Origin: Siphonodentalium dalli
Lineage: Eukaryota; Mollusca; Scaphopoda; Gadilida; Siphonodentaliidae
Direction: 5' to 3'
Length of the DNA: 64,000 nucleotides
Assembly: GCA_032622095.1 (NCBI GenBank)
Contig: CP136069.1
Location: 203,716,690-203,780,689, forward strand
How positions within the stretch are numbered: position 1 is the stretch's first letter; every line of letters starts with the position of its first letter. Of the stretch, positions 1 to 10,395 are shown piece after piece. A program made the position numbers and the translations under genes. A model generated the notes under the pieces. It saw only the letters and a program-made list of their open reading frames with translations. It did no database searches and was not told the origin of the DNA.

Positions 1-38
1 TCATTCTGCAAATGACAGACACCCTATCTCAAGGCTTG
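1..38. mobile_element. Family A element, 3' end only
   Basis: The window opens inside a family A hAT-like element. The visible part runs from the CATTCTGCAAATGACAG motif to the terminal CAAGGCTTG. The rest lies outside the window, so its target duplication cannot be checked. Confidence 0.7.
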
Positions 39-240
39 AATATAACAGTCTATAATTAATATGGGTATGTGTGGTTGGTCTTTTTTAGTATAGACATGGC
101 CACCAATACAGTTTATCACCACCACGATTATTTCTTACGACTTCCATTATTTAAGAAATGATCGACCTGAAGATAGATTGTGAGTCATTGGATTTTGACC
201 GGCAGAGCAATGAAATAAACAAAACAGATATTTCTGCTGA

Positions 241-369
241 GGTGTAAGCAGAATGAGGTCCCCAGAGGGTGAATTTGGTGATGCTAGCCCGCTATGCGGG
301 GTAGCATCATTAAATTCACCCTCTGGGGACCTCATTCTGCAAATGACAGACACCCTATTTTAAGGCTTG
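241..369. mobile_element. Family A element, 3' module
   Basis: A self-complementary stretch: GAATGAGGTCCCCAGAGGG at the left pairs with CCCTCTGGGGACCTCATTC at the right around TAGCCCGCTATGCGGGGTA, and it ends in the family A terminus (AAGGCTTG). The left terminus is missing, so this is a half element. Confidence 0.7.
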
Positions 370-1036
370 GTTATATTAGTCATGCAAGGTGGGGAAATGT
401 CCGGGTCTGATATTGAGAAAGTGGGGAGACTTCTGGGTGGGGAAATATCCGTTTTGTCTATTTTATTATTTAGAGCGGGCGGGGAAATGTCCTGTAAGAT
501 TTGCACTGACTCTTTCTGGCTTTAATTGTGTGTAATTACTACATGAATGATTCCAGGATATAATAAATATAATAAATTCATCATTGGATTTTGACTGGCA
601 GAGCAATGAAATAAATATTCGGGATTCACACGAACTTTGTTTAATTACTCTGATGGATCAAACCAACACCATATTGTTCGAATTCCAACACAGTCTCCCA
701 ATAACAACACGCAGCGAGCGCATGGACATGATCGACTTGAAGTGACGAAGGTGGTTCACAGCTTTTTATGAAGTGTAAACTTCGATCAGTTATTGGTTTA
801 TGAATCTCGGAAATGTTTGTGTAAACCTTATGACGATTTGCACTGACTCTTACAGGCGTTAATTGTGTGTGATTACTACATGAATGATTCCAGGATATAA
901 TAATTTCATCACAAAAATTATACCAAATTAGTGCAACACTGATTTGGATCATTTTTGTAAAATTTGATTTTTAATGATGCACCTTTTATCAAATTCACAA
1001 AACAACAACATCCATATATTCAAGTATAATTTAATA
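370..1036. repeat. Locally duplicated non-coding DNA
   Basis: No gene was recognised. Blocks are duplicated in direct orientation: about 498-585 is repeated at about 834-912 (both carry ACATGAATGATTCCAGGATA), and a block with GGCAGAGCAATGAAATAAA occurs at 186-221 and 582-615. A short motif GGGGAAATRTCCG recurs three times between 390 and 490. This looks like an old segmental duplication later split by insertions. Confidence 0.5.
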
Positions 1037-1257
1037 TACAGTAATGTCTTAAATAATCGACCCCTAAAACACAGCAGAATTATGGGAAATTTTTCAGGAT
1101 TTAGTCGGAAATAAATATGGCTTGCTGCCATTCATCGGAAAGTTCTTGATGAGAGCTTTCCGACGAATGACAACAAGCCATATTTCTGACAAAATCCTGA
1201 AAAATTTCCCATAAATCTGCTGTGGTTAAAGGGTCATATACTTCGGACAATAGTGTA
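1037..1257. mobile_element. Family G TA-flanked palindromic MITE (copy 1)
   Basis: Both arms carry the same block (CCTAAA...CACAGCAGAATTATGGG...CAGGATTTAGTCGGAAAT...GCCATTCATCGGAAAG) as inverted repeats with almost no loop. The element starts TA-CAGTAATG and ends at TAGTGTA. A TA duplication plus CAGT ends suggests the Tc1/mariner group. This copy is diverged, with several mismatches between arms. Confidence 0.7.
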
Positions 1258-1364
1258 CCGGTAACTATAATAGCTGAATTGAGGAGGTGCCTGACCTGGT
1301 TAATGCGTTCCTTAGTGATATTCCAGGGGTAACAATAGGTGGAGATTGCAATTCAAATGAGCCA

Positions 1365-1622
1365 TGTCTCTTTCGTGACGGGAGCTGTACTGTACACATA
1401 AAGATCCTGTGCCAGTGCATTCTCTTATATAGGCGAGTTTCCCTATAAAGCCTCGCATATATAAGATAATGCACTGGTTTACAAGGTCAAGGTAAATATT
1501 GGTCGGCTAATGTATTCTCTTATATAATACAAGGTCCCTAAGGGAGACTCTCATTTATAAGAGAATGCATTGACACAGGGTTTTCAAAAAAATTCAGGAA
1601 GCTCCAGTCATGGAAGGGTTAA
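1365..1622 (-). mobile_element. Family D TTAA element (copy 1)
   Basis: Ends TCATGGAAGGGTTAA on the right. The left end is decayed (TCTCTTTCGTGACGGGAGC). Inside are two hairpins built on GTGCATTCTCTTATATA and its complement, separated by the ACAAGGTCAAGGTAAATATT spacer typical of the family. Confidence 0.65.
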
Positions 1623-2125
1623 ATTCAATAATATCTTATATTCATAAATGGCTTCATTGGAAGACTTGACATAAAAACATGATATTTTCATCACATATCT
1701 GGGAGTCATACTTAACTTAACATATATTATTAAATTCCAGGAGAGCTACCTCCTTAGTCCTTTAAATATCCGTGATTAATATCCGTGATTAATATCTGTG
1801 ATTAATATCCATGATTTGTGTAAATTATTTTTAATATGTATTCAGGGTTCCAGCATGTGATTTTAAATATGAAACAAAGACCGATTACACAGTTGAATCT
1901 TAATTTTTTTTTACAGTTTATGCCTAAAGTCTGTCAAATTTCATGCGCATATACATGTATATATATTTCCATGCCTCAGGCCTGCCCACATGTAGATGGT
2001 GGTGACTAAATCATACATGCAGTTTATACTCCATATTTAGCACATCATTAACCTTCATGAACATTTATATGGCAGCTGGTATGTCTGCAGAGTATGCAAG
2101 ATAGAGCAGAAGGAGTGTACATTGG
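1623..2125. other. No gene seen
   Basis: AT-rich DNA without a credible reading frame. A 13-bp motif (GTGATTAATATCC) is repeated about four times near 1770-1815, the only structure noticed. Confidence 0.5.
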
Positions 2126-2438
2126 CACTGTAAGGGTTTTCGCAAAATTTCAGGTCAAGCTCCAGTCATGGAAGTGTTATTCAATAAAACTATTATCCCT
2201 TCCTGAAATTTTGCGAAATCCCTGTGCCAATGTATTTTCTTATATAAGCGAGTCTCCCATAGGGAGCCTCGCATATAAAAGAGAATACATTGGCCTAACA
2301 ATATTTACCTTGAACATGTAAGCCAGTGCATTCTCTTATATATATGAGTCTCCTTATGGGAGACTCGTATATACGAGAATGCACTGACACAGGATATTTA
2401 ATGCTGCACCAGCGCAGCTCCTGTCATTAAAGGGTTAA
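2126..2438 (+). mobile_element. Family D element (copy 2) plus an inverted end fragment
   Basis: The main copy spans about 2193-2438, from a decayed TTATCCCTTCC end to TCATTAAAGGGTTAA, with both internal hairpins present. Immediately left, 2126-2186 is an inverted fragment of the same family's end (GCAAAATTTCAGG...CTCCAGTCATGGAAG), so two copies met head to head. Confidence 0.65.
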
Positions 2439-2866
2439 AGAGAGAAGACTGTAGAGAATAAATAACATGTTTGGGATGTGAGAAGTGCTATCTGAAAGAC
2501 ACTAACTGTATCTTGTTTTATATAGAATTTTCTAGCCATTTATTTCAAACAGTTTTTATGTTTTAGGTGGAAAGGGTAATAATTTTGTTAATTTTTCAAT
2601 ACTAAAATGAAATCCCTTGCTATATTGAGCTGTGGATTCTTGATATATTGAGCTGTGGATTACAAAATTTCTTTTGGCAAAAACTGTGTAGGTTAGAAAT
2701 CTGGAACCCTGAATACATATTCATAATATTTATGTAAAATATATTTTCCTAAATCCAGCCATTTATGGGGCCATCTCATACTATACTCAACCGAAAATAT
2801 CCAATACAAGAATTAATATGAGTCACGAATAAGAGTTCAATAACTCACGTACACAAAGAACCACGT
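2439..2866. other. No gene seen
   Basis: Non-coding AT-rich DNA. The phrase TATTGAGCTGTGGATT is directly repeated near 2620 and 2650. A stretch near 2755-2795 (CATTTATGGGGCCATCTC) matches the dispersed sequence that hosts the insertions at 3589 and 23256. Confidence 0.45.
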
Positions 2867-3523
2867 ATAACAACATGATAGTTATAACAACATGATAGTT
2901 ATAACAACATGATAGTTATAACAACATGATAGTTATAACAACATGATAGTTATAACATGATAGGTATAACAACATGATAGGTATAACAACATGATAGTTA
3001 TAACAACATGATAGGTATAACAACATGATAGTTATAACAACATGATAGGTATAACAACATGATAGGTATAACAACATGATAGTTATAACAGTTATACCTA
3101 TCATGTTGTTATACCTATCATGTTATAGGTATAACAACATGATAGGTATAACAACATGATAGTTATAACAACATGATAGGTATAACAACATGATAGGTAT
3201 ATCAACATGATAGGTATAACAACATGATAGTTATAACAACATGATAGGTATAACAACATGATAGGTATAACAACATGATAGTTATAACAACATGATAGTT
3301 ATAACAACATGATAGTTATAACAACATGATAGGTATAACAACATGATAGGTATAACAACATGATAGTTATAACAACATGATAGTTATAACAACATGATAG
3401 TTATAACAACATGATAGTTATAACAACATGATAGTTATAACAACATGATAGGTATAACAACATGATAGGTATAACAACATGATAGTTATAACATGATAGT
3501 TATAACAACATGATAGTTATAAC
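2867..3523. repeat. 17-bp minisatellite with internal inversion
   Basis: About 38 copies of a 17-bp unit (AACAACATGATAGTTAT, with GT/GG variants of the TAGTT step). At about 3086-3126 two to three units are inverted (CCTATCATGTTGTTATACC) and then the original orientation resumes. Occasional 14-bp units lack ACA. The apparent open frames here are only a consequence of the repeat. Confidence 0.9.
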
Positions 3524-3588
3524 AAAAATGAGTAACAGAATAAGCCATTTACTCATTTTCATTATAATTACCATGATGTTGTTCATCG

Positions 3589-3952
3589 TTAACCCTTTAC
3601 CCAACAAACCGGCCAAATAAAGCTTCAACAGCCTAAAATATCTTGGGTCTGTCTCAATAGAACCATACAAATATGGATATCATTGGAACCGGCTCATTGA
3701 CCACATTGTGATGGTTACAGTTATGCCCTGTGCCGATGCATTCTCTTATATATGCGAGTCGACCATACATTGGCCTAAAAAAAAACTTTTTTTAACACTT
3801 TTTACCATTTTTTCTTACATTCTTTAACAATTTTATAATTTTTAATGTGTTAAGCCAATGCATTCTCTTATATATGCGAGGCGACCTATGGTCGATTCGC
3901 ATATATAAGAGAATGCATTGGCACAGGGCCGTTCTGTTGGGTAAAGGGTTAA
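3589..3952 (-). mobile_element. Family B TTAA element (copy 1)
   Basis: Flanked by TTAA on both sides, with inverted ends CCCTTTACCCAACA and TGTTGGGTAAAGGG. From this side the order is AACCGGCCAAATAAAGC, the GTCTGTCTCAATAGAACC region, then two palindromic cassettes separated by a T/A-rich spacer. The first hairpin is shortened. It sits inside another dispersed repeat (about 3530-4090) also seen at 21930-22100 and 23180-23800. Confidence 0.85.
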
Positions 3953-4090
3953 TAGCTTAAATTATTGTATGTATTTTTCACTCATCCCTGACTCAAATTC
4001 ATTCATTTGTTGCATATTATCTGTTGAATAGATGGCCCTATAAATGGCTGCATTTACATAGTCTCCCTTTAAGCCTGATATATCTTTTAT

Positions 4091-4662
4091 TTTGAAGAGA
4101 CTGTTTTGAACATGCATTATAACACATCGCAGTAATCAAAAGGGGAACATGGGAAAACAACTGTATAGATATTGTTGTCCAAGTTTCCTTCCACGTAATT
4201 CAGTAAGTGAAATCAGTAGGGCTGGATACTGCTTTATGTCGAAGAATGTTTCCCTTACTCTTCTATGTGTAAAGTACCGCTCATTTAAATTCACCAATTG
4301 ACGGTAGTAAAGTGTCACAATTATGAAAGTAACCCGGATTATCCCATAGAAAACATGATATTTGTTCTGAACACCACCAGAATTGCCAACTGAAAGTAGT
4401 AATTTAATGTGAAAAATATATTTTATCACAATGTTTACATAATTTCACAATAATACAAACTCAATTGACCTCGCGACTTTGTAACAGCTCGAACATGAGT
4501 TATTCCTAATTACATGGCATAATCTGTGCATAATTTAACATAAAAGTTAGATTATAACACATCAGTATGACCGTATATCAGATTTATATGATAAAATCGA
4601 TTGAAATTGATGAAAAATAAGTTTGTTATAGAAGAGTAAGGTAATCCTACTTCGATGTACAT
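4091..4662. other. No gene seen
   Basis: No credible exon or repeat family recognised. A minus-strand open frame of 97 codons (4136-4429) has no domain I recognise and no supporting splice context. Confidence 0.4.
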
Positions 4663-4878
4663 GCAGTACTGCCCTAAATAATCTACTCGTTAACCACAGC
4701 AGAACTATGGGTGACTTTTCAGGATTTAGTCGGAAATATGGCTTGTTACCATTCATCGGAAAGCTCTCAGTGAGAGCTTTCCAATAAATGGCAACAAGCC
4801 ATATTTCCGATTAAATCCTGAAAAGTTACCCAGAATTCTCCTGTGGTTAAGGAGTCGATTATTTGGGGTATTACTGTA
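4663..4878. mobile_element. Family G palindromic MITE (copy 2)
   Basis: Arms of about 100 bp pair around GAAAGCTCTCAGTGAGAGCTTTC. The right end is the canonical ATTACTGTA and the left end CAGTACTGCCCTAAATAAT. Arm identity is high, so the copy is fairly young. Confidence 0.8.
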
Positions 4879-5075
4879 AACCAGTATTATCCCAACTGAT
4901 TTCACAAGCTGGTTTATGTCGAAGGAAACTTGAACTATCAAAAGGGAAACATGGGGATACAATATTAATGCAATTTTCATAAATAAAATAGAATCGTGAA
5001 CAAATACTTACAAAAATAATACAAAGTTTATTATATAACTTCCCATTTTCATGGTAAATGCATGTGCCATGTTTA

Positions 5076-5370
5076 TTAGCCCTTTCATAATGGGAGCTGC
5101 GCTGGTGCAGCATTAAAAATCCTGTGCCAGTGCATTCCCATATATATAAGTGAATGCACTGTCCGATGGTGGTGATAAAAATTGACATTTCGGTCTCAAA
5201 GGCGAAAAAGCTTGGCGACGAACTTCGTTGCGCACTGGCTTACAAGGTCAATGTAAATATTGTTAGGCCAATGTATTCTCTTGAATATGAGAAGCTCCCT
5301 ATGGGACTCGCATATATAAGAGAATGCATTGTAGCATAGGGTTGTTGTAAAATTTCAGAAACCCTTAAAG
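5076..5370 (-). mobile_element. Family D element (copy 3), degenerate
   Basis: Begins TTAGCCCTTTCATAATGGGA and carries the AGCATTAAAAATCCTGTGCC block and the TTACAAGGTCAATGTAAATA spacer. The first hairpin is interrupted by unrelated sequence (about 5162-5235). The right terminus has decayed around AATTTCAGAAACCC. Confidence 0.6.
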
Positions 5371-5466
5371 TGTGAGCCATTTATGGAACGACTGTTAAAC
5401 CCTTAACGTATTCTACATATCCTCACGCTCAATCCGCACAATTTGCCTCCCAGGTCTGCCTACGAT

Positions 5467-5724
5467 TTAACCCTTCTTGACACTAAATATTCATTGACAA
5501 GATGTTATCCTTTAGAAAATGTTCAGATAATAAATTCAACAAATGACCGGTTTTATGATCTGAACATTTTCCACCAATGAATAGGATTCCTTCTGCACTT
5601 TCTATTGTCTGTCATCTGCTCATTTTCCCTGAACATCCCTACAGATGGATAGTACATGTAGATCCTTCCAATGTATACTTTTATGAGTTGAGTGAGAGAA
5701 TCCATTTAGTATAGAAAGGGTTAA
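5467..5724. mobile_element. Family E TTAA element (copy 1)
   Basis: TTAA at both edges, left end CCCTTCTTGACACTAAAT and right end ATTTAGTATAGAAAGGG. Internal landmarks are ATGTTCAGATAATAAATTCA and TTCCACCAATGAATA. There is no shared palindromic cassette in this family. Confidence 0.75.
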
Positions 5725-5884
5725 AATATGGCCTAAATTACATAGTGCGGGTGCATCATGTATACCTCCTCTAACAAATTTAACACAGAATCTCAAATTA
5801 TATACCCGCACTAACTCCCTGCACATAACAGCAGTTACTATAGAGATAAACATAGCCTCACCTGCTATGGTTGAAATTGTAGCC

Positions 5885-6070
5885 CGAATATTTTAACCCA
5901 AGTAGGCAAAATTTTTTACCCAGGCACAAAATGGGAATAATTTTACCTGTGGATGCAAAATGGGAATATTTTTACCCCGTGGATGCAAAATGGGAATATT
6001 TTTACCCAGGTTCGTAAAATGGGAAAATTTTACCCAGGTTCGCGAAATAGGAATATTTTAACCCAGGGTG
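5885..6070. repeat. About 30-bp short tandem repeat
   Basis: Five to six imperfect copies of a unit containing GCAAAATGGGAATATTTTTA followed by CCCAGG or CCCGTG. Units vary from 28 to 31 bp. Confidence 0.75.
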
Positions 6071-6463
6071 GGCAACTCTTGTTTAGTTGATTTTGGCAAG
6101 TGTGAAGAAATCGGTGGCATCTAAGTTCTCGGCTAAATTCCAGGGGGCGCCTGGGTTGTGATATTCAGAATGAGGCTACCACATGATACAGAAACATTGC
6201 CAGCAATTTGGTCAAAATATTACAGGATTCAATGAAGACGGTATCATGTTGTGTTACAATTTAGATGGTTCACAACCATCAGGGGAAATATCTCTTGATG
6301 GAGGAAGAAACAAACTAAACCCAGCCAGGTGTTGACGTACAGATCGATGATTATTCGACACGATCCTGGTGAATGGATATCTTATATATTCACGGGAAAT
6401 CAATTTATGTGTATAAAAATAAATAAAATCAACACATTAACATCTCGATAACTTTCAATTAGA
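6071..6463. other. No gene seen
   Basis: Apparently unique sequence. I found no supported exon, RNA gene or repeat family here. Confidence 0.4.
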
Positions 6464-6828
6464 TTAACCCTTTACCCAACAGAACGGCCCTGTGCCAATG
6501 CATTCTCTTATATATGCATATATATGCATATATAAGAAAATGCATTGGCTTAACACATTAAAAATTATAAAATTGTTAAAGAATGTAAGAAAAAATGGTA
6601 AAAAAAGATTTTTTTTAGGCCAATGCATTCTCTTATATATGCGAGGCGACTCGCATATATAAGAGAATGCATTGGCACAGGGCTAACTGTAACTATCACA
6701 ATGTGGTCAAGGAGCCGGTTCCAATGATATCCATATTTGTATGGTTCTATTGAGACAGACCCAAGATATTTTAGGCTGTTGAAGCTTTATTTGGCCGGTT
6801 TTGGCTGGTTTGTTGGGTAAAGGGTTAA
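6464..6828 (+). mobile_element. Family B TTAA element (copy 2)
   Basis: TTAA on each side with ends CCCTTTACCCAACAGAACGG and TTGTTGGGTAAAGGG. Both palindromic cassettes have lost their centres: the first reads straight from TATATATGCA into ATATATAAG. The central duplex of the second keeps GCGAGGCGACTCGC. Confidence 0.85.
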
Positions 6829-6924
6829 ATGCCCATTTTGAGAAATTTTGTGGCTATAAATAGCTAATGTACCTTGATATGTATTTGACTTGGTTATTCA
6901 CACCCGTTATCAAACTTCAATTGG

Positions 6925-7340
6925 GCGTGGAAGCAAATGTTGGGCGCGGATGTAAAGTTGGGTGCGGATGTAAAGTTGGGTGCGGATGTAAAGATGGGTG
7001 CGGATGTAAAGATGGGTGCGGATGTAAAGTTGGGCGCGGATGTAAAGTTGGTGCGGATGTAAAGTTGGGCACGGATGTAAAGTTGGGTGCGGATGTAAAG
7101 TTGGGCGTGGAAGGAAAAGTTGGGCGCGGATGTAAAGTTGGGCGCGGATGTAAAGTTGGGCGCGGATGTAAAGTTGGGTGCGGATGTAAAGTTGGGTGCG
7201 GATGTAAAGTTGGGCGCGGATGTAAAGTTGGGTGCGGATGTAAAGTTGGGTGCGGATGTAAAGTTGGGTGCGGATGTAAAGTTGGGTGCGGATGTAAAGT
7301 TGGGTGCGGATCATCCGGCGGCGGATGTAAAGTTGTCAGA
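6925..7340. repeat. 18-bp minisatellite
   Basis: About 22 copies of an 18-bp unit (GGATGTAAAGTTGGGYGC). Because 18 is a multiple of three, several frames stay open on both strands and give hexapeptide repeats such as GADVKL and VGCGCK. One 17-bp unit shifts the frame partway, which argues against coding. Confidence 0.9.
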
Positions 7341-7392
7341 AAGTGTTAAGATGAGTTCTATTTTATTCTAATAAATTACTTCTATTTAGAGA

Positions 7393-7859
7393 CAAGACTG
7401 CAAATAGTGTGTCTGTCATTTGCAGAATGAGGTCCCCAGAGGGTGAATTTAGTGACGCTATCCCACACAGTGGGCTAGCATCACCAAATTCACCCTCTGG
7501 AGACCTCATATAGGCTTCATATTCTGGGAAGTATCTAGAGTATCAAATTAAAATTGTTTTTATTTACATTTCCCTTCTAGGAAGTTTCTATATCCCCTAA
7601 TTTGCAGAAGATAAAATTCATAATTGAGGTGACCAATGGGTGAACATCACCAACTTCAACTGGGGAACTTCTATCTGATCCTAAATCTGCCATATATCAG
7701 TTGAGGGCCTAAGCAAAATTAGGTCCCCAAAGGGTGAATTTAGTGATGCTAGTCCGCTATGCGGGATAGCATCACTAAATTCATAGTGGGCTAGCATCAC
7801 TAAATTCACCCTCTGGGGACCTCATTCTACATATGACAGACACGCTATTTGCAGGCTTG
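7393..7859. mobile_element. Family A hAT-like element (copy 3), full length
   Basis: Complete 467-bp copy with a perfect 8-bp target duplication TTTAGAGA (7385-7392 and 7860-7867). Ends are CAAGACTGCAAATAGTG and CGCTATTTGCAGGCTTG. Each arm folds on itself, and a core of about 200 bp lies between the arms. There is no transposase frame. Confidence 0.9.
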
Positions 7860-8052
7860 TTTAGAGAATCTTACAAATAGATGGTCATTTTGGAAATATC
7901 AAATTCTGGTGAGAACAATTCACTCTACATCGGGCATTAGAGGCACATATGGTGGCCAATATAATGGGCTGCTCTAGTCTGATCTAGGTGGTCTATTGCG
8001 GTCAAAAATAGTCAGTTCAAAAACAAATGAGGAAATTTTTGAATGGCAATAC

Positions 8053-8262
8053 TAGTCCAAGTCTGCTCGTACTAAAACTAGCTAAGATTTTGGGATGGAG
8101 ATGCTAGTATTAGGTAAATCGAGTAAAATACACCACAGATTCCCGCCACAGATCCTGGGCGTAACTCGTGTCATAGGAATGCATGGGCCTGGAACTCGGA
8201 CTAAATACTAGCATCTCCATCCCAAAATCTTAGCTAGTTTTAGTACGAGAAGACTTGGACTA
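8053..8262. mobile_element. MULE-like foldback element
   Basis: Two arms of about 60 bp are inverted copies (TAGTCCAAGTCTGCTCGTAC against GTACGAGAAGACTTGGACTA) around a loop of about 85 bp. A perfect 9-bp direct repeat TGGCAATAC flanks it (8044-8052 and 8263-8271). Long terminal inverted repeats with 9-bp duplications are typical of Mutator-like elements; the assignment is by structure only. Confidence 0.75.
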
Positions 8263-8271
8263 TGGCAATAC

Positions 8272-8607
8272 ATGTAGTATGAGTACACTGAGGAATTAAG
8301 CTCTATAATATCATATGTATACATTACAATTTGAATGGCCCAAACATCCGTTTGTTAGATTCGCTGAACATGAATAATTTATTAGATGAAAATACGACTG
8401 ATTCGAGCACTTTCCAACATCTTTGTGTCCGCTTTCCAAATTTTACCTCCGCGCCCAATTCAAGTCAGATAATAACTAGTGTGTTGTTGTGTGTATCAAA
8501 ATATAGCAAATTTACATAATGATGTGGCAAAGATACAAATTACAAAGAATGATATGCCATTTGACTTCTTATTTATAAATTCCCAATCTTGATGAATCAC
8601 ATTTGTC
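8272..8607. other. No gene seen
   Basis: AT-rich sequence with one 62-codon plus-strand frame that I do not recognise. A few words (GTCCGCTTTCCAAATTTTAC, CGCCCAATT) vaguely echo the 18-bp array upstream but are not a repeat. Confidence 0.35.
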
Positions 8608-8846
8608 TAAGCCTTGAAATAGTGTGTCTGTCATTTGCAGAATGAGGTCCCCAGAGGGTGAATTTAGTGATGCTAGCTAGCATCACCAAATTCATCCTCT
8701 GGGGACCTCATTCTGCTTACAACTGAGCAGAATGAGGTTCCCAGAGGGTGAATTTGGTAATGCTAGCCCGCTATGCAGGGTAGCATCACTAAATTCACCC
8801 TCTGGGGACCTCATTCTGCAAATGACAGACACTATTTCAAGGCTTG
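8608..8846. mobile_element. Family A element (copy 4), short form
   Basis: A 239-bp copy with perfect 8-bp duplication CATTTGTC (8600-8607 and 8847-8854). The long core is absent, so the two self-folding arms are joined by TTCTGCTTACAACTGAGCAG. Confidence 0.9.
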
Positions 8847-8897
8847 CATTTGTCTCCACAGAATGAAGAGTAATCTGTTACTGAGGAAATCGTCTGT

Positions 8898-9296
8898 TTA
8901 ACCCTTTACCCAACAGAAGGGCCCTGTGCCAATGCATTCTCTTATATATGCGAGTCGACCATAGGTCGCCTCGCATATATAAGAGAATGCATTGGCTTAA
9001 CACATTAAAAATTATAAAATTGTTAAAGAATGTAAGAAAAAATGGTAAAAAGTGTTAAAAAAAGCTTTTTTTAGGCCAATGCATTCTCTTATATAAGCGA
9101 GGCGACCTATGGTCGACTCGCATATATAAGAGAATGCATTGGCACAGGGCATAACTGTAACCATCACAATGTGGTCAATGAGCCGGTTCCAATGATATCC
9201 ATATTTGTATGGTTCTATTGAGACAGACCGAAGATAATTTAGGCTGTTGAAGCTTTATTTGGCCGGTTTTGGCCGTTTTGTTGGGTAAAGGGTTAA
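8898..9296 (+). mobile_element. Family B TTAA element (copy 3), full length
   Basis: A 399-bp intact copy between TTAA sites. Order: CCCAACAGAAGGG end, palindromic cassette 1, spacer AAAATTGTTAAAGAATGTAA, cassette 2, then the CATAACTGTAACCATCACAA and GAGCCGGTTCCAATGATATC blocks, and the end TTGTTGGGTAAAGGG. Confidence 0.9.
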
Positions 9297-9695
9297 ACAT
9301 TCGGTTGGTCTAAAAGTTAATTTCACATTGGTCTATTATTCCCCAAAACATTTCGTAGATCGATACAATTTTTGGGAAATTCTAAATGAATTTTATTGTC
9401 TCTGTTGCCAGTTTACAAAGCATGCATCTGCTATATATATATATATAACCTATCAAATGGATTGATTATATCCATCAGATAGTCAGCAGTTGCTCGCCCA
9501 TGTATGAATAACAATTTATCTAAAGTCACGCATGCTTACTTATCCAAACAATGATGATTAAATACTAAACGGTAACTTTCTTCATCAAGTGACAACACTT
9601 TATTGCTTTGATATACGTTGCCGACTAGACCGTTTTAAGTTTTTGTTGATCCCATCTTTGCACATTTCCATTGTCCAACTCACAAATTTTCATTT
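9297..9695. other. No gene seen
   Basis: Unique-looking AT-rich DNA with a short (AT)n tract near 9434-9447. No supported exon. Confidence 0.4.
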
Positions 9696-9907
9696 ATGTT
9701 AATGCCCTAAATAATCGACTCCTTAACCATAGCAGAATTATGGGTAATTTTCGGGATTTAGTCGGAAATATGGCTTGTTGCCATTCATCGGAAAGCTCTC
9801 ACCGAGAGCTTTCCTATGAAGGCAACAAGTCATATTTCCGACTAAATCCTGAAAAAGTACCCATAATTATGCTGTGGTTAAGGAGTCAATTATTTTGGGC
9901 ATACTGT
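9696..9907. mobile_element. Family G palindromic MITE (copy 3)
   Basis: Left TTAATGCCCTAAATAATCG and right GGGCATACTGTA ends with arms joined at AAGCTCTCACCGAGAGCTTT. The right arm has lost a few bases (CTATGAAGGCAACAAG). Confidence 0.8.
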
Positions 9908-10395
9908 AGTTTGTTTCAGATTCTGCTTTCTCGATGATCCCATATTTTGGTTCTTAAATATGGCCAAACTTTCTGAAAAATGGCAACAAGAAATACAAAA
10001 ATGTCAAAAAAATTGGCCAAACGAATTTCCAGGACAGTGTAAACCTGAATAATGGGGAGGTCATGTGACCAATTTTAATAGGGATTTCCATGCAAACGTC
10101 CAGAGCAATTAAAAGTCACCAAGTAAGTTGCAAATATTTCTGTGTGTGACTTGATGTGGTATTGAAACAATAATACATATATTTATCTGGCAGGTCAGGT
10201 CAGCTTGCAACTTGTTCAAATAGAATGTTCAGGTGTATTTTTGAAAAATTTTATATTGATCTTTCAAAAGTAGGTCAAGTGTTGTAATTCCATGAAAACA
10301 AATTTCAAAATTAAATTTATAACAAGATAGTTTACTAAGCCGACCTGCCAGTAAAATGCTATATGACTAAGCTGTTCAATAATATGCCTGCTTTA
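9908..10395. other. No gene seen
   Basis: No repeat family or supported exon recognised. Composition is AT-rich throughout. Confidence 0.4.

Noticed and set aside
6867-7371. Cys/Gly-rich or GADVKL-repeat proteins
   Set aside because: Open frames exist on both strands of an 18-bp minisatellite and shift at a 17-bp unit; no flanking coding sequence.
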